64,000 bases of DNA from Diabrotica undecimpunctata (lineage: Eukaryota > Arthropoda > Insecta > Coleoptera > Chrysomelidae): the NCBI RefSeq assembly GCF_040954645.1, contig NC_092803.1, forward strand, positions 15,811,230 to 15,875,229. Reading direction: 5' to 3'. The notes under the pieces were generated by a model. That model did no database searches. It saw only the letters and a list, made by a program, of their open reading frames with translations, and was not told where the DNA came from. Each line of letters starts with the position of its first letter. Position 1 is the stretch's first letter. Below, in pieces: positions 1 through 34,290 of this stretch. The translations under genes and the position numbers were made by a program.

Positions 1-100
1 AAACTTTACATATTTAATTGTAATTTTGAAACTTATATACTTTTTCTAATATTGTTCTGAAGCAATTTTCTTGTGCTATTATAATGCAATTACTTTTTTC

Positions 101-102
<2 letters not shown>

Positions 103-149
<47 letters not shown>
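103..149. repeat. (TA)n microsatellite
   Basis: An uninterrupted run of TA dinucleotides lies in AT-rich sequence. Elsewhere in this window two such runs sit at the 3' ends of LINE copies. No reverse-transcriptase remnant is visible beside this one, so its origin is open. Confidence 0.9.
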
Positions 150-155
<6 letters not shown>

Positions 156-671
156 ATGCTTATTCGCAATAAAAATAGTAATTATACTTTTTTTTAGTTT
201 TGGATTTACATAGCCTTGCAGTTTGCCAATAAAAAAATTGATACTTCTAAAATATGACCTAATGTGTCTAAGAAATAATGGAAAATTTATTTTGTTAAAA
301 ATTGTCGTAAAAAATCAATGTTAAATTCTAAACTAGAAATAGAAGAAATGTTTAATACTGATGAAATCCAATGTAGTCAATATTTCCATAGTTCTTAAGA
401 TTTACAAAAAAATAGTAAGCTGCCAAATTCTATAAAAAAAATTAATTTGAGCTTTGTTAAAATATATCTGACATCATCAGTTGAATTATTAATTCCCTAA
501 AACGATATTTATAGTAATATTTTAATAAAAAGCGTAATTTTAGTTTTTTATTTATAATTTTATATATTTTTTACAAATATCGTTTATTTTTTGATTTTTT
601 CTTATTAAGTAATGTAAAAAATACATACAGTTTGAAAATATGAATAATTTTTAAACCAAAAATCGACTTAC

Positions 672-722
672 GGCTGCTTGTGCGGACACGAAGAATAGGG
701 CAACAATCACGAGGTACTTCAT
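672..722 (-). CDS. OBP paralogue, exon 1 only (signal peptide)
   Basis: This 51-bp coding exon starts with ATG at 722 and encodes the 17-residue secretory signal MKYLVIVALFFVSAQAA. It ends in phase 0 at a GTAAGT donor (671 downward). The peptide is identical to exon 1 of the odorant-binding protein gene at 32841-32891, and similarity continues several hundred bases upstream, so this is a tandem paralogue on the same strand. Its remaining exons would lie left of the window; no acceptor with OBP-like coding is visible in bases 1-660. The longer open frame through this exon reads into the intron and should not be taken as the protein. Confidence 0.75.
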
Positions 723-723
723 G

Positions 724-1115
724 GTTACTGTTGTTTGAAGTGGTATTCAGCTGTTCAACTTCTGTTAACACAATTTGTTATGATAATATTAACTCTTCTC
801 TGACAATATTTATATGAATCCTTACAACCTTTGGTTCACCCATTATCTAATAATTATAAATTACAAATCTTTTGTTTCCTCAATTACTATCGTCCGTGTA
901 ATGCTCATTGCTTTTTAATTCATGTTTTCTGGTGACTGGATAATTTTTTACTTAAATTAATCTTTGGATCACTACCCTTTGATAGTCATTCATTTTAGTA
1001 TTTACTGTGAAATTAAAACTTCATTTGCAATATTTATTTACTATGATGGACACAATTTGTAATTTTTGCTGATGCAATTTTTTATTTTTGTCCATTTATG
1101 ATTTCTGTATAGAAA
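724..1115 (-). repeat. Duplicated OBP upstream block (copy 1)
   Basis: This stretch is alignable by eye, with small indels and many substitutions, to about 32893-33280 upstream of the other OBP exon 1. It covers the 5' UTR, TATA region and distal flank. It marks the extent of a segmental tandem duplication that carried the promoter with the gene. No separate coding sequence is visible. Confidence 0.65.
807..814 (-). promoter_or_regulatory. TATA box of left OBP paralogue
   Basis: TATAAATA on the minus strand lies about 85 bp upstream of the ATG at 722. The homologous position in the second OBP copy (32970-32979) also holds a TATA-type run. Conservation between the copies supports the call; the transcription start itself is not mapped. 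Confidence 0.5.
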
Positions 1116-1361
1116 TTTTTGTGTACATTTTTTTATGCCTCAACCTCAATGGGTCATTGCCGTAGTACAGTTTCAAATTTTACAGTTTATTTAGTATATT
1201 TATGGAATGTAAGTATCATGACCAATTTTTCATATCAGTTCCGTCACTTAATATTGCTTGTAAGGTATCTTGTAATGTATATTAAAGTCTCTCCATGCAA
1301 TATAAAGGACACTCCAGTAAAATATGGCGAACACTGAGCACAATATCACATAAGTATAACT

Positions 1362-1952
1362 GTGGTTTTGGTACTGGGACATGAAATTATGATTGGCAGG
1401 GATAACCAGACTCATGAACTGAAGAGAAGAATCGGCCTTGGGTGGGCAGCATTTGGAAAACTGAGAGAAACTTTTAAAAGTGAGCTGCCCACATGCCTAA
1501 AGAGAAAGGTATTTGACCAGTGCGTCCTCCCAGTCTTGACGTACGGAGCAGAAACACTTACCTTTACAAAAGCAGCAGCTACCAAACTGAGAGTCACGCA
1601 AAGAAGAATGGATCGGTCCATGTTAGGAATAACTCTGCGAGACAGAATAACCAACGAGGACATCAGGAGAAGAACCGGAGTGACTGACATCATCGAGAAG
1701 ATAGCCAGACTAAAATGGAGATGGGCGGGACACATAGCCAGAATGACAGATGGGCGATGGACAAAGAGGTTATTGGAATGGAGGCCTAGGGAAGACAAGA
1801 GAAGCGTCGGTCGACCACCTACAAGATGGACTGACGATTTAAGAAGACTCAATAAAAACTGGATAAGAGCGGCGCAAGATAGACGGGGTTGGAAACATGA
1901 GGAAGAGGCCTATGTTCAGCAGTGGACTCTTGAGGCTGGATGATGATGATGA
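1362..1952 (+). pseudogene. 5'-truncated RTE-like LINE, RT C-terminus
   Basis: An open frame of 193 codons encodes the C-terminal part of a non-LTR reverse transcriptase: the post-RT segment with LPVLTYGAETLTFTK, then WRWAGHIARMTDGRW and SVGRPPTRWTDDL, typical of RTE-type elements. The catalytic RT core is absent, so this is a dead-on-arrival 5' truncation; the ATG is probably flank sequence. The copy ends in a TGATGATGATGA tail (about 1939-1952), the simple-repeat tail usual for this clade. The same kind of tail ends the long LINE ORF at 51713-53686. Confidence 0.8.
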
Positions 1953-2386
1953 ATACTGTGATTTTAGTTCACTCTCCAGATGATGTTTATGGGTCATAGC
2001 GGTGTGACCTATTCTCAGACGAGATAGGAAGGTTTAATGTATGAGCCCCTTCCCATATCAGTTGGCCCACCTATGGAATTTGCAGTTTAAGTCGATTACC
2101 ATAAACAAATTATACTCTTCTTGTTTTTATAAGTTCCCATATTAATTAATATGGCATTTTTATTAATATTTATTAAAAACATTACCCTTATGGCTTTTTA
2201 TTTATTTTCAACAATAACAAAAAAATTCACTAAACTCTGGCTATTCATTCACTTATGCCAACATACGTTGATTTTTTCATAATTACGTTAAATCCAGAGG
2301 TAGCTATGGAAAAATGACATCAAAACAATAATATTGTCAGTTAATTTAAAATTTATTTTGTAGTATTGTAAAGCTTTTTTTCGTTT
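1953..2386. other. Unannotated AT-rich spacer and Tc1 5' flank
   Basis: I see no coding sequence here. The right part should contain the 5' untranslated region and left inverted terminal repeat of the Tc1 element that follows, but I could not pair it with a right repeat. Confidence 0.4.
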
Positions 2387-4340
2387 GTGGATTGTACAGT
2401 GGGTCGAGATAAAGTTATTGATGAGAAAATTTGTTCAATCATTATTAGATTTTTCATTTCTGAAAAATCAAATTCGGAAATCGTGAATACGTTACAATTG
2501 TCACGCTATAGTGTAAGAAATATAGTCAGAAGATACAAAACTACAGGTTCGGTCGTCACAAAACTTAGAAATATACGAAAAAGTAAAATAACCGAAGCAG
2601 ATCGAAGGGCATTAAGACGCATTATAGTGAAAAATCGACGAGCAAATTATATGGAGTTAAGCGTTTTATGGAGTGACGTTGTTGGAAGACACGTTTCTAA
2701 ATCAATGTGCCACCGACAGGCCCACAAATTAGGATTTGGTACTTACAAAGTAAGTTTTATAGTTGAAAAAATTAGTACGAAATGTTTTTAATAAATTTCA
2801 TTTTATTTTAGACCAAGGAAAAGCCACTTTTAACATTACAACAAAAGAAAAATAGACCAAGATCGTCAAAAGAACATAAAGATTGGACTCAGTCGCAATG
2901 GGGTTCAATACAATGGAGTGATGAGTCCAGATTTGAAGTGCAGGAAAATGAAGCTTTCCATCCCGACTGTCTGAAGAGAAAAGTCAAATTTCCTGCATCT
3001 GTCATGATCTGGGGCAGTATGTCGTCTAAAGGTGTGGGAAAGTTACATTTTATCGATGTGTTGTAATCACGGACAAATATTTAAATACTTTAGAAGAATC
3101 TCTTTTACCGATTACGGAATACCGTTTAACATCAGCGACATATTTTCTCTTCCAACAGGGTTGCCGGAACAACTTGGGGTGCTTCTGCAGATACTCTTCG
3201 GACCTCTGCTCTAGCTTTGGTTTTTTCAGTGGCAGAATATTGTGCACCAGTATGGCTAAATAGTGCACATACAAGCAAAATCGATGTCCAACTTAACCAA
3301 ACCATGAGAATAATCACTGGAACAATAAAACCAACGCCAGTGAGATGGCTGCCTACTCTGAGCAATATTGCTCCACCAGATCTACGCCGTACAGCAGCAT
3401 TAGTGAGAGAGTACCAGAAAATTATAGCCAACGTACAATTACCAATACATCAAGATATCCCAGACATCTCAAAAGAGCACCAGCGACTGAGATCTAGAAA
3501 TCCTCCAATACGATCTGCCCGAAAAATTGGTAATTCCTATGATATACATAGGCAATGGACAACAAGATGGATGCCAACAGTAGAATCGGACTATATTAAG
3601 ATATCCACCCCAACTCAGGGTTTCATCGGATCAAATCTGCTCCGGTCCACTTGGGCAAGGCTTAATCGTATACGTACCGGATATGGTAAATGTGCTGATT
3701 CGCTGTTCAGGTGGGGTCGTGCAGAAAGTCCACAGTGCGATTGCGGAAAATCTAGACAGACCATAAGCCATTGTGTTTCAGACTGCTTGAATCGTGCCTA
3801 CCGTGGAAACCTCCAGGACTTTGCGGAATGTTCCCCAGAAGCAATTGAATGGCTATGTAAATTGGACATTAATATTTAGTGTCATTCATTCTGTCATCTT
3901 TAGTGTTTAAATAATATATTTAATATATATGTAAATATTATTGTATTTGTATATTTATTGTACTGAGAAAGTCCATACGCTAAATAAATTCCAACAGGGT
4001 GACGCAGGTTATCATATCTTAAAAAAGGGTTTCAAATGGATTGAAGACCATGGCATACCACTTCCGGAATGGGTTTCTAACAGTCCCGACTTGTCCCCGA
4101 TAGAGACTTTGTGGCGCGAAATGAAAAAAGCTTTGAGAAAACATCCTGCCAGGTTTGTCAACGAATTGAAGGAAAAATTGCAAGAAATATGGGATTCTTG
4201 TTCTCTAAAATTTAATTTTCTTATCAATCTAACGTTGGGCCAACTGAGATGGGAAGGGGTTCGTAATCGCTTATTTGGAGTTGATTCCCAAGGTAATATC
4301 GAATGTTTTACTTCTGGTAGTTTGGATGTTGATTGATTCC
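2387..4340 (+). pseudogene. Tc1-like transposase, intron-bearing, interrupted
   Basis: Exon 1 (2387-2749) encodes the paired-type helix-turn-helix region (KICSIIIRFFISEKS, then SRYSVRNIVRRYKTTGSV). A 62-bp intron with GTAAGT donor and TTTTAG acceptor (2750-2811) follows, and exon 2 carries the DDE core with QWSDESRFEV. A Jockey LINE (3161-3999) splits the gene. Coding resumes with QQGDAGYH, SNSPDLSPIETLW and the C-terminus. At the second catalytic position the usual Asp of QQDNAP is Gly, and there are stops near 3064, so the enzyme is dead. Inverted terminal repeats were not found. The start is the first Met in frame; the true start may be a few codons later at the GRDK segment. Confidence 0.85.
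3161..3999 (+). mobile_element. 5'-truncated Jockey-type LINE inside Tc1
   Basis: This insertion is flanked by an 11-bp target-site duplication, TTCCAACAGGG, at 3150-3160 and 3989-3999. It encodes (best frame from about 3162, open to 3879) the post-RT C-terminal part of a Jockey-clade protein: TTWGASADTLRTSALALV, AEYCAPVWLNSAHT, IKPTPVRWLPTLSNI, and a Cys-rich end (CDCGKSRQTISHC). The RT catalytic domain is missing through 5' truncation. The 3' end is AT-rich with no long poly(A). Removing the insert and one duplication copy rejoins the Tc1 reading frame. Confidence 0.85.
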
Positions 4341-4689
4341 ACTTTGTGGTTCCAAGCATTGATTACTAAGTTCTTGATTATAGGTTTTACATCTAGATGT
4401 TTAATATTCTGGTCTTTACAGCTTTCGGACTCGAGACTGCTAGTTTTACCAACTAGGAATATACTTCTTCATTACCTGCAATTCCAATATTGGAACATCC
4501 ATATTGGATGTTAAAATCCATACAAAGATGACAATTATGTTCATAGTTCGCAGTTGATTTAATTCTGATTTAATAAGTAGTAGACTTGGATGGGTAGAAT
4601 AATATAATAATAATATAATATAATATAATAATATAATATTTTTCAGCAGCTATTTTCTTTTGGCATGTTAAAGTAATTACTATTTAAAT

Positions 4690-4795
4690 GGCAATAAGCC
4701 ACAATTAAAGGTTCAAGTACGTTTATTGACGTTTCAATTTCCACTTCGGAAATCGTTCTCAAAATACAAACATTAGTAAATTAGTAAATTTACAA
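4690..4795. repeat. Probable dispersed repeat remnant
   Basis: A non-coding block containing CGTTTATTGACGTTTCAATT and CTTCGGAAATCGTTCTCAAA stands out in composition from its flank. From memory this resembles a block seen at the ends of arthropod repeats, possibly Penelope-like. I found no second copy in this window, so the assignment is tentative. Confidence 0.3.
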
Positions 4796-6890
4796 CAAAG
4801 GTTAATCCTTTGTCCATTATTACTCCCAGGTATTTGACTTAGCTTATTAGGTATATTTGAAAGATATACCTTTATATAGTAAATTTTACCACTTTTTATT
4901 TTTATGATATTTGTACTTTGCAAACCATTCCATTTTAATATCTATATCAATTTTTTATTCCTTCTTTTTATTCTTTGTTTTATGAATATTCTACTTCTGT
5001 TTTTTTGGGATTCAAATATTTAAAACAGTGGCGTCATTTTTTTTAAATTTATATTCTTTTCTGTTCTTTTTTGTTGTTTTGTGTCAATCTTTCTTGTGTT
5101 TCTAACCTCTGAGGACAACCCCCCTCTAATCTACCATGACTAAGTAACTGAGTAACGATGCCTTCGAGTCACATAGTGTATCAGTGCTAAGTTTACTTCT
5201 TAGTAATTTAGTTCATTATGTATGGTCCAATTGGTTCAATCCCCTACCAAGACCAGGCGTCATAATCATTTTGGTTTAACAACCCTGCTTGGATCTAGCC
5301 TCCTTAATAATTTCCCTCCAGTCCTTCTCCATCGACAGACCAGACGTTGCGCTTTCAATTTTTTATATCTTTTAGGAGTAATATGGATCAGGTGGCACAT
5401 CATTTTAAAGGGCATTTCATTTTCTCTCCAATGGTGCCTTAATTTATTATTTTTTGCTCAGCAGTTCGAAAAATCAAAAAACAACAAAAAATCGCGTTCC
5501 AAACTTATACAAATAATTAGAAATTGCCTGAAGTTGTAAAAAGAGAACGTTTGACTTTTTTGTTTAGTGGCTTCGACTGGCTCTCTCAGGTGTAAGATCT
5601 TTTTTGTCTTAATCTAAACTAAATATACAATGAGGAAAACAGATGGAAAAAATTTCAAAGACAATTAATTTACTATATTTATTGGGACAAAATCAAGCAA
5701 ACACATTTGCTTTGCCTTACAAATTAAAAAAAAAACAAATCTCAATTCTACTTAAATATAATTGTAACGATAAGACTACCAAAGTGAATTGAAGTACTAT
5801 TGTAAAAATAATACCTCAATCAACTATGGGAGCTTATCGTCTATACCTTGCCTAGCTCAGTATCTCAAGGGTGAGTTCGTCTTGTCTTAAACTAGGGATT
5901 GAACCTGAGTTCTCAGCTGATAGCAAATAAGACAAATTTTAACTAAACATATTTATTTAAAAGAATAAAAAAAAAAAAACATTAATTAACCCTACCAAAG
6001 CTTAGCAGTTAATAAATGCTACTTATTGCTTCGATGGGCTGCTTGTGTGTTCTAGCTGTTAGGTCCTCCAATTAGAAGTTGTGGCTTCTGGAGAGTTGCA
6101 GTCACATGTGGCTGTATGTCCTGATTAGTTGTTAAAATCCAATATGGCCAATCAATTTGATCTCGTCAATAAATCCAAATAACCTAATAAAGTTTTGATA
6201 TGCCAATAAACTAAAATATAAGGAACAACTTTCATTAGAAACACATCAAAAAGAAAGGTTTAACTTCCTTGCCATCCTACAAAATTACACTTAAACAATA
6301 AATAGCGTATGGCAAGGATAAAATGAAATATGATTGTTACTACTTAGTTAAATTCTGTTAAAGAGTCCTAATGCATATATTATCAGAAAAAAAAATGTGC
6401 TTTCGAAAGAAAGTAAGGTTACAAATATTAGAAATGCGGTCAGAATTATAGAATAAATATGACAATGAAAGTACTTACCCCAAGAGAATTTGTAGAGCAT
6501 AAAAATGAGTCTTATAATAATTTTTACCTTCTTTTATAAAGTTCAAAAAGAGGCAAAAAATAATCCCATCACAGAAAAGTTGTTTTGACAGAAAGTGGGA
6601 GACTAAATGAAGTTAGCACAGATGTCATAGGATGTTGCTATAGATATCATGAAACTAGCTTGTCTGTCAACACGGAACAGAATAGTCTGCCGGACAAAAA
6701 GTGAGAGGGCGAATATTTATTCTACGGGACAGAAAGAGAGAAAATAAAGACAGAGGAAGAAAAGAAAAAACAGAGGGCGCCAACTACTTTTAAAATAAAA
6801 AATAGTAAAAATTAAACTGAAGATAAAGAAATTAATAAATTAATAGAGACATTAAAATGAAATAATTATTTAAATATAAATTATTAGAGA
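4796..6890. other. Mostly unannotated spacer with a weak LINE trace
   Basis: No host gene is recognisable here. About 5225-5440 is more GC-rich than its surroundings. Read on the minus strand it contains MEKDWREIIKEARSKQG, which resembles the last residues of many LINE reverse transcriptases, so a decayed LINE tail is likely but unproven. The rest (5500-6890) is AT-rich without a coding signal I can support. Confidence 0.3.
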
Positions 6891-6895
6891 TGTGA

Positions 6896-6935
6896 CAAAC
6901 GGCAAACGGCAAACGGCAAACGGCACACGGCAAAC
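6896..6935. repeat. CAAACGG heptamer tandem array
   Basis: The heptamer CAAACGG is repeated about five and a half times with one variant unit (CACACGG). It abuts the start of the decayed Jockey fragment that follows. It is a short simple tandem array with no coding meaning. Confidence 0.85.
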
Positions 6936-6937
6936 AA

Positions 6938-7800
6938 AGTCTAACCGGAAAGCGTGGTAGCTTCTAAGAACACTTGGAAGTGATAAACTAGCGATATAAC
7001 AATCCCATGATATCAATTCCAATAACATTGCATCACATATAGTTGCCTTCACCAGAGAAGCATGCGATAAAAAATTTAGCACAGTCATAAAAAGGAACTT
7101 CAAAAGTTAAAGACCTGTGTGGCCTTCATTGGCCTAATGGCTTGCTAAATGGTCTGGAAAGATGGTCTAAGATATAAGCTCCTCAAAATAATTTCCTGCA
7201 AAGCGACCGCTCGACTCTTAAATAATATGCTGGGTAGTCGAAACTTTCGTGTAAGCAAACGGAGAACACTAAATAACGGCCTCCCACAGGGCTCCTTACT
7301 TACATAGCTAATATTTAGTATGTATAAAGCTGATATGCCTTCTTCTAGATTAAAAAAATTTGGGTATGCCGACTACTGGGCAGTTGCAAATCAACACTCT
7401 TCGATCCAAAACCCCGAGGATAACCTAACATATGATCTTCTCTTAAACAACAAGATAACCCACATATATCCTAAAGTGTACAATGACCTGGACGTCTCTC
7501 TGGATAGACCAACCTCGTTTAATAAACACCTGGAGAATACCGCCGTAAAGCTAAGAACCCAAAACAATTTCGTACAGAAGATCTGCGGGATAACCATAGG
7601 CATCATCAGCAGGTACACTTCGGTGCTCAGCTCATGGACTTATATACTCCACGGTTGAATACTGTTGTCCTATATGACTGAATAGCGCTTACATAAAAAA
7701 TATAGATACACAGCTTAACATCACCGTGCTTATAATATTTGCAACGATCAAGTCTACACCAACAGAATCACTGCTGTCACTTAGTCACTGCTGAGTGGCT
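6938..7800 (+). pseudogene. Decayed Jockey-type LINE fragment
   Basis: Several frames together give a Jockey-clade pattern: SNRKAW-LLRTLGSDKLA near 6940, then RTLNNGLPQGS, the RT active-site segment KFGYADYWAVANQHSS (about 7360-7395), and ENTAVKLRTQNNFVQKICG before a degenerate C-terminus. The catalytic YADD is YADY, stops and frameshifts are frequent, and part of the RT domain is deleted between about 7100 and 7160. It is a dead copy of the same broad group as the insert at 3161-3999. Confidence 0.65.
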
Positions 7801-8169
7801 AATCTGCGTCGTTAAACACCTCTGCGTATATATAGTTGAATCAACACATGTCAAATTGTTTGTTATTTATTTCGTCAAAACTTTTAGCGAATTTTTATCA
7901 AAAAATCATCTACAGATGAGGCCTATGTCGGATTTGGGACGATATAGATTCAGGTAGATCTAAGAGTATCTAATATATCCCGAAAAAGTCACTGTTTGTT
8001 GTAATAGACAATGATTATTAATTTCTTTTGGCCTGAATTGAATCATATGGATAAAGCTGAATGAAATGTCATTTCAGTCGACAGTCAGAATTTAAACGAT
8101 GTATTATATAATTGTATTAAGTTTAGTTTACTTTATACTTTAGTTTCCCGAAGTAAATATTCGATAAAA

Positions 8170-9990
8170 TCTCTCTCTTCAGTCCTGACTCTCCGAAGGG
8201 AGTACATAGTTCATCGTAATATGGTGTATTGTCTGTCTCCAAAGATCTCTGTTTCTGGACATTTCTTTTAACTCATGTATAGGTCTTTTGCATATTCCTG
8301 ATTCATCTTGATAGAGAGCCGTTTGCTGATCTTTAGTCCAGTTAAAATTGAATTTGTCTGGTGATCGGTCCACGAAATTTATAGCGATCTTCTTCTTCAA
8401 GAGAACATTTCAGTGACGTCGATCGTTCTTTATTCCGGTTATCGTAGGGTCCAAGATTCAGATACGTATATCAGCATTGGAAATATTCAGGAGTTGATCA
8501 GCCTTATTTTTAGAGTTCGTGAAATTTAAGAGTCCTTTCATATGTTGGCCATCTACATCATTCCTACGGCAACTTTTGCTAGATCACATCTACGTTTTAT
8601 TTTTTCCTGTAGTACCCTGTGTTTGTGTTAAATGATCCCAAAATATAAGTATGAGCTCACAACTTTAAACCGTCAATCGTGGTTATGTGTGAATGATTGT
8701 TGTAGTTGTTGTAGTCTATTTAATTTCATAACCTTTGTCTTTGATATGTGTAACGGAAGACCAAATATTGACTTTCGTTTTCAACCAGTTGTATAGGATC
8801 AGTTACCTCTTCTTTACTATTTTGTATTAATCTTTATATGCAAAATGTAGGTTGTTTATTTTTCGGCCATTTATTGAGTTGCCCTTTTGCCCATCCTTCA
8901 AGCGCTCTTCTTATAATATGCTCCCCATATATATTAAATAATTTTGGAGACAGTATACATCCTTGTCTGACGACTTGTTTTGGATGGAATTCGTTTAAGA
9001 GTGTGTCAAGCACTTTAACTCTTTCAGTATTGTGTTCGTATAGTTAAGTTATAAGCGAAAAGAAATGTTGTGGTATGCCTACTTCTTTTTAGTATCTGCA
9101 TTAAGTGTTGCTATTTGACCCTGTCGAACGCTTTGGGATAATCTATAAAAGAAATGTATAGCGGGATATTGAGTTGCCTAGGTATTTCTGTTATATGCCT
9201 TATGTTCAGAAGGTGTTCTCGATTAGCTCTAAATTTTGTTTACCCAGTTTTCTCTTGGGGTATTTCTCTTCGTAGCAAAGTTTTCAGACTTTTTATATGA
9301 TTATATGTAACATTATCTTGCATGCATGTGAAATAAGAGAAATAGTTCTGTAATTGTCGCATTTTTGAAAGCTGCCTTTTTTATGTATTTACGTTATTGT
9401 AGATTTTGTCTAGTCATCAGGTCATCTTGGTTAAAGAACCTCAGAATCTGGTTCAATACAACATCTGTGCAGCTTTTCCGCGCTGCTGCAGATAAGATAA
9501 AGATTGCCATGATGATCGCCAACATTCGTAACGGATAGGCACATCAAGAAGAAGATCAGGTCATTGCTTGGAATGCCATATTTTGTTACAAAACAAGTGA
9601 AGCAATTTTAGTCTGTTTTTTTTTTCTGTATCTTTGAGCATTTCTGGTGTTATCATATTTGGACATAGTGCTTTGTTATACTTGAGTTTACTGATCGCCA
9701 GTCTTGTTTCTATTTTGAGTATATTAGGTCCTCCTTCGATTTCTACAGGGGTTTGGTAAACAAATTTTTAGTGTTAATCATCTTTATATAGATCCCAGCC
9801 ATATATTCTCCATATCTCTGGTGTATCTTCTCTGTTGGTTCTCAGGGTTCCTGTGTAGTCTTTCACGGCTCAAGATCTGGCTTTCTCTTGTTATGTAGCG
9901 TATTTTTCTAAATAGTTCTCTCGGCTGATTGTTTTGATCGTGATTATTGTGATAGTATTGTTATTCATCAGCCTTGCATCTTCGTTTCAT
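8170..9990 (-). pseudogene. Decayed LINE reverse transcriptase, minus strand
   Basis: Read leftward from about 9.8 kb, fragments follow RT order: KIETRLAISKLKYNKALCPN (finger region), KKGSFQKCDNYRTISLI, a segment equivalent to the SKAFDRVK motif, then GCILSPKLFN-type and GWAKGQLNKW-type residues near 8.85-8.95 kb, and finally RDLWRQTIHHIT at the C-terminus (8179-8260). Stops and frameshifts occur throughout, so this is old. A second LINE tail (9426-9564) is inserted in it on the opposite strand. Confidence 0.6.
9426..9564 (+). mobile_element. Nested LINE 3' tail with TSD
   Basis: A 139-bp insert encodes the last residues of a LINE RT (WLKNLRIWFNTTSVQLFRAA, then MMIANIRNG) followed by a CATCAAGAAGAAG tail. 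The direct repeat ATCAGGTCAT occurs at 9416-9425 and 9555-9564, giving a 10-bp target-site duplication. The encoded end closely resembles the C-terminus of the LINE at 44.7 kb. Confidence 0.7.
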
Positions 9991-9999
9991 TTCTTTGTT

Positions 10000-10294
10000 G
10001 AGATTTCTTAAACTAAATTTTTTCCTTTCACTATGTACACAACTATGACTTTGATTAGAGAAAATAAATGTATCCAAATATTGCCAGTATAGAGAAAATA
10101 TTGTTTAATTAACAAGATATTTTTTGACACGTTCTTCAATCAAAGTGTCTCTATTGCTGAACTTTGTTGAGGAAGAAGTCATAAAAGCTAAAGAAAAAGT
10201 AATTAACCAGTATTTGCATTTAAAAAATATTTTTATTTAAAAAACAAATTAACAAATTGTATTGTAAGCATCACTTTTATAATCTCTCTTTAAT
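10000..10294. other. Downstream flank and 3' UTR of OBP gene
   Basis: No coding sequence is visible. On the minus strand an AATAAA polyadenylation signal (10232-10237) lies about 60 bp past the OBP stop codon and fits the 3' end of that transcript. Confidence 0.5.
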
Positions 10295-32891
<22,597 letters not shown>

Positions 32892-32969
32892 GTTTATTGT
32901 GGTTTGATGTTTGATGTTCAACACTTGTTAACACAACTTGTAATGATAATACTCATTCTCCTCCGACAC

Positions 32970-32979
32970 TATATATATA
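32970..32979 (-). promoter_or_regulatory. TATA box of OBP gene
   Basis: GTATATATAT on the minus strand about 80 bp upstream of the ATG at 32891. The homologous block upstream of the exon at 672-722 also has a TATA element, and the intervening 5' UTR is conserved in both. Confidence 0.5.
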
Positions 32980-33479
32980 CGAATCATTACAACCTTTGAT
33001 TTACCTATTATCTAATAATTATAAATTACAGATCTTTTGTTTCCTCAATTACTATTATTCGCGTAATGTTCATCGCTTTTTAATACACGCTTTCTGATGA
33101 CTGGTTATATTTTTCATTTATATTATTCTTTGAATTATTATCCTCCAATCATCAATTTTGACTGTGGAGTTAAATCTTCCTTTGCAATATTTATTCATTT
33201 AGAATGGATACAGTTAATAATTTTTGCCTAATGCAATTTTCTATCCTTCTCCGTTCATAATTCAAGCGAATTCATGAAATACACTTTTTTGAATGTCATT
33301 TTGAAAGTAATCGCAGCAGGAGCAACCTTTATTTACAAACAAAAGGAGACCAACTAACGTCTCTACCACAATTTTGTGGTAAAATTAAACAAATTTTGTT
33401 TGTTACTTGCTAAAAATTTTTTCTAATAATTTAATTTTATTTGACTCATTAATATTGCCAACTCAGACGTATATCTTCT

Positions 33480-33600
33480 TATTGCGCCGTCTCCTTTCGA
33501 AGGTTGGCGATCCAAATGGCAATTGTAGCTTTGGTAATTGGTGCACGAAGTTTTTCAATATCTTCTTTTTCTTCACTTTTTAAAAAAATCTGAAACACGT
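33480..33600 (-). pseudogene. Short LINE 3' tail
   Basis: The minus strand reads APITKATIAIWIANLRKETA and then an AATAAGAAG-type tail, like the ends of the LINEs at 9.5 and 44.7 kb. Too short to classify. Confidence 0.4.
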
Positions 33601-33649
33601 CGATTTTTAAATTTAATGTTCTACATTTTACAATAAAATTTCATTATAC

Positions 33650-34290
33650 AAGGTGATACACATTACAGTGATGACGTCATCGGTTCTTTTTTTAAATGTG
33701 ACACCCTGTATTTTAGGACATTTTTAGATCGATAAAAATAAGCTGATTTCAAAAAAAGTATAATACTCTGGTCTAATGGATATAATTTGAAAGCTATGCA
33801 CTCAGAAAATAAATTATTTATTATTAATTGCAAAAAAGGAGGCTTAATTTTAGTTTTTGGTAAACTGTAATTATTTTTAGTAACGTTCATTAACAATTAA
33901 GTAGTACAATAGTTGTATTGATTCATGAATGTTCTGTATTATTGCTTAGAATTAATTTTAAGTAGAAATGAATTTGAGTGTAAAGCAAAGAATTGAAATA
34001 CTCAGGATGCTTGGGTATGGAGACAAATCGCGAACTCAGATGGAAGTGTGTAATTTATTTAATGGTAAATATCCAGAAATACCCATCACGCAGTCAACAG
34101 TAAGCAAGATTGAAAAGAAATTTCGAGAAACTCGTACGGTTGAAAATGCACGCAAATCAGGTCGTCCCTCTGTAAATTATGTTACAACATTAGATGTTCT
34201 GCTTGCTTTTGAATAAGATGCGCACACTTCTGTTCGTAAGGTTAGTAGTGATCTCGATGTTTGCAAAACAACAGTACACAAAGTACTGGT
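33650..34290 (+). pseudogene. Mariner-type transposase N-terminus, truncated
   Basis: A 5' region with GGTGATACACATTACAG precedes the ORF at 33968, which encodes SVKQRIEILRMLGYGDKSRT, FNGKYPEIPITQSTVSKIEK and TRTVENARKSGRPSV. This helix-turn-helix domain (Pfam DUF4817-like, from memory) heads a group of mariner-related transposases. A stop ends it at 34216, but coding continues with DAHTSVRKVSSDLDVCKTTV until a LINE fragment begins near 34285. The catalytic domain is lost. Confidence 0.65.

Noticed and set aside
1412..1852. 146-codon minus-strand frame
   Set aside because: It is the antisense shadow of the LINE RT frame on the plus strand and has no recognisable features.
6870..7103. 77-codon minus-strand frame
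   Set aside because: It runs through the CAAACGG array and antisense to Jockey-like coding.
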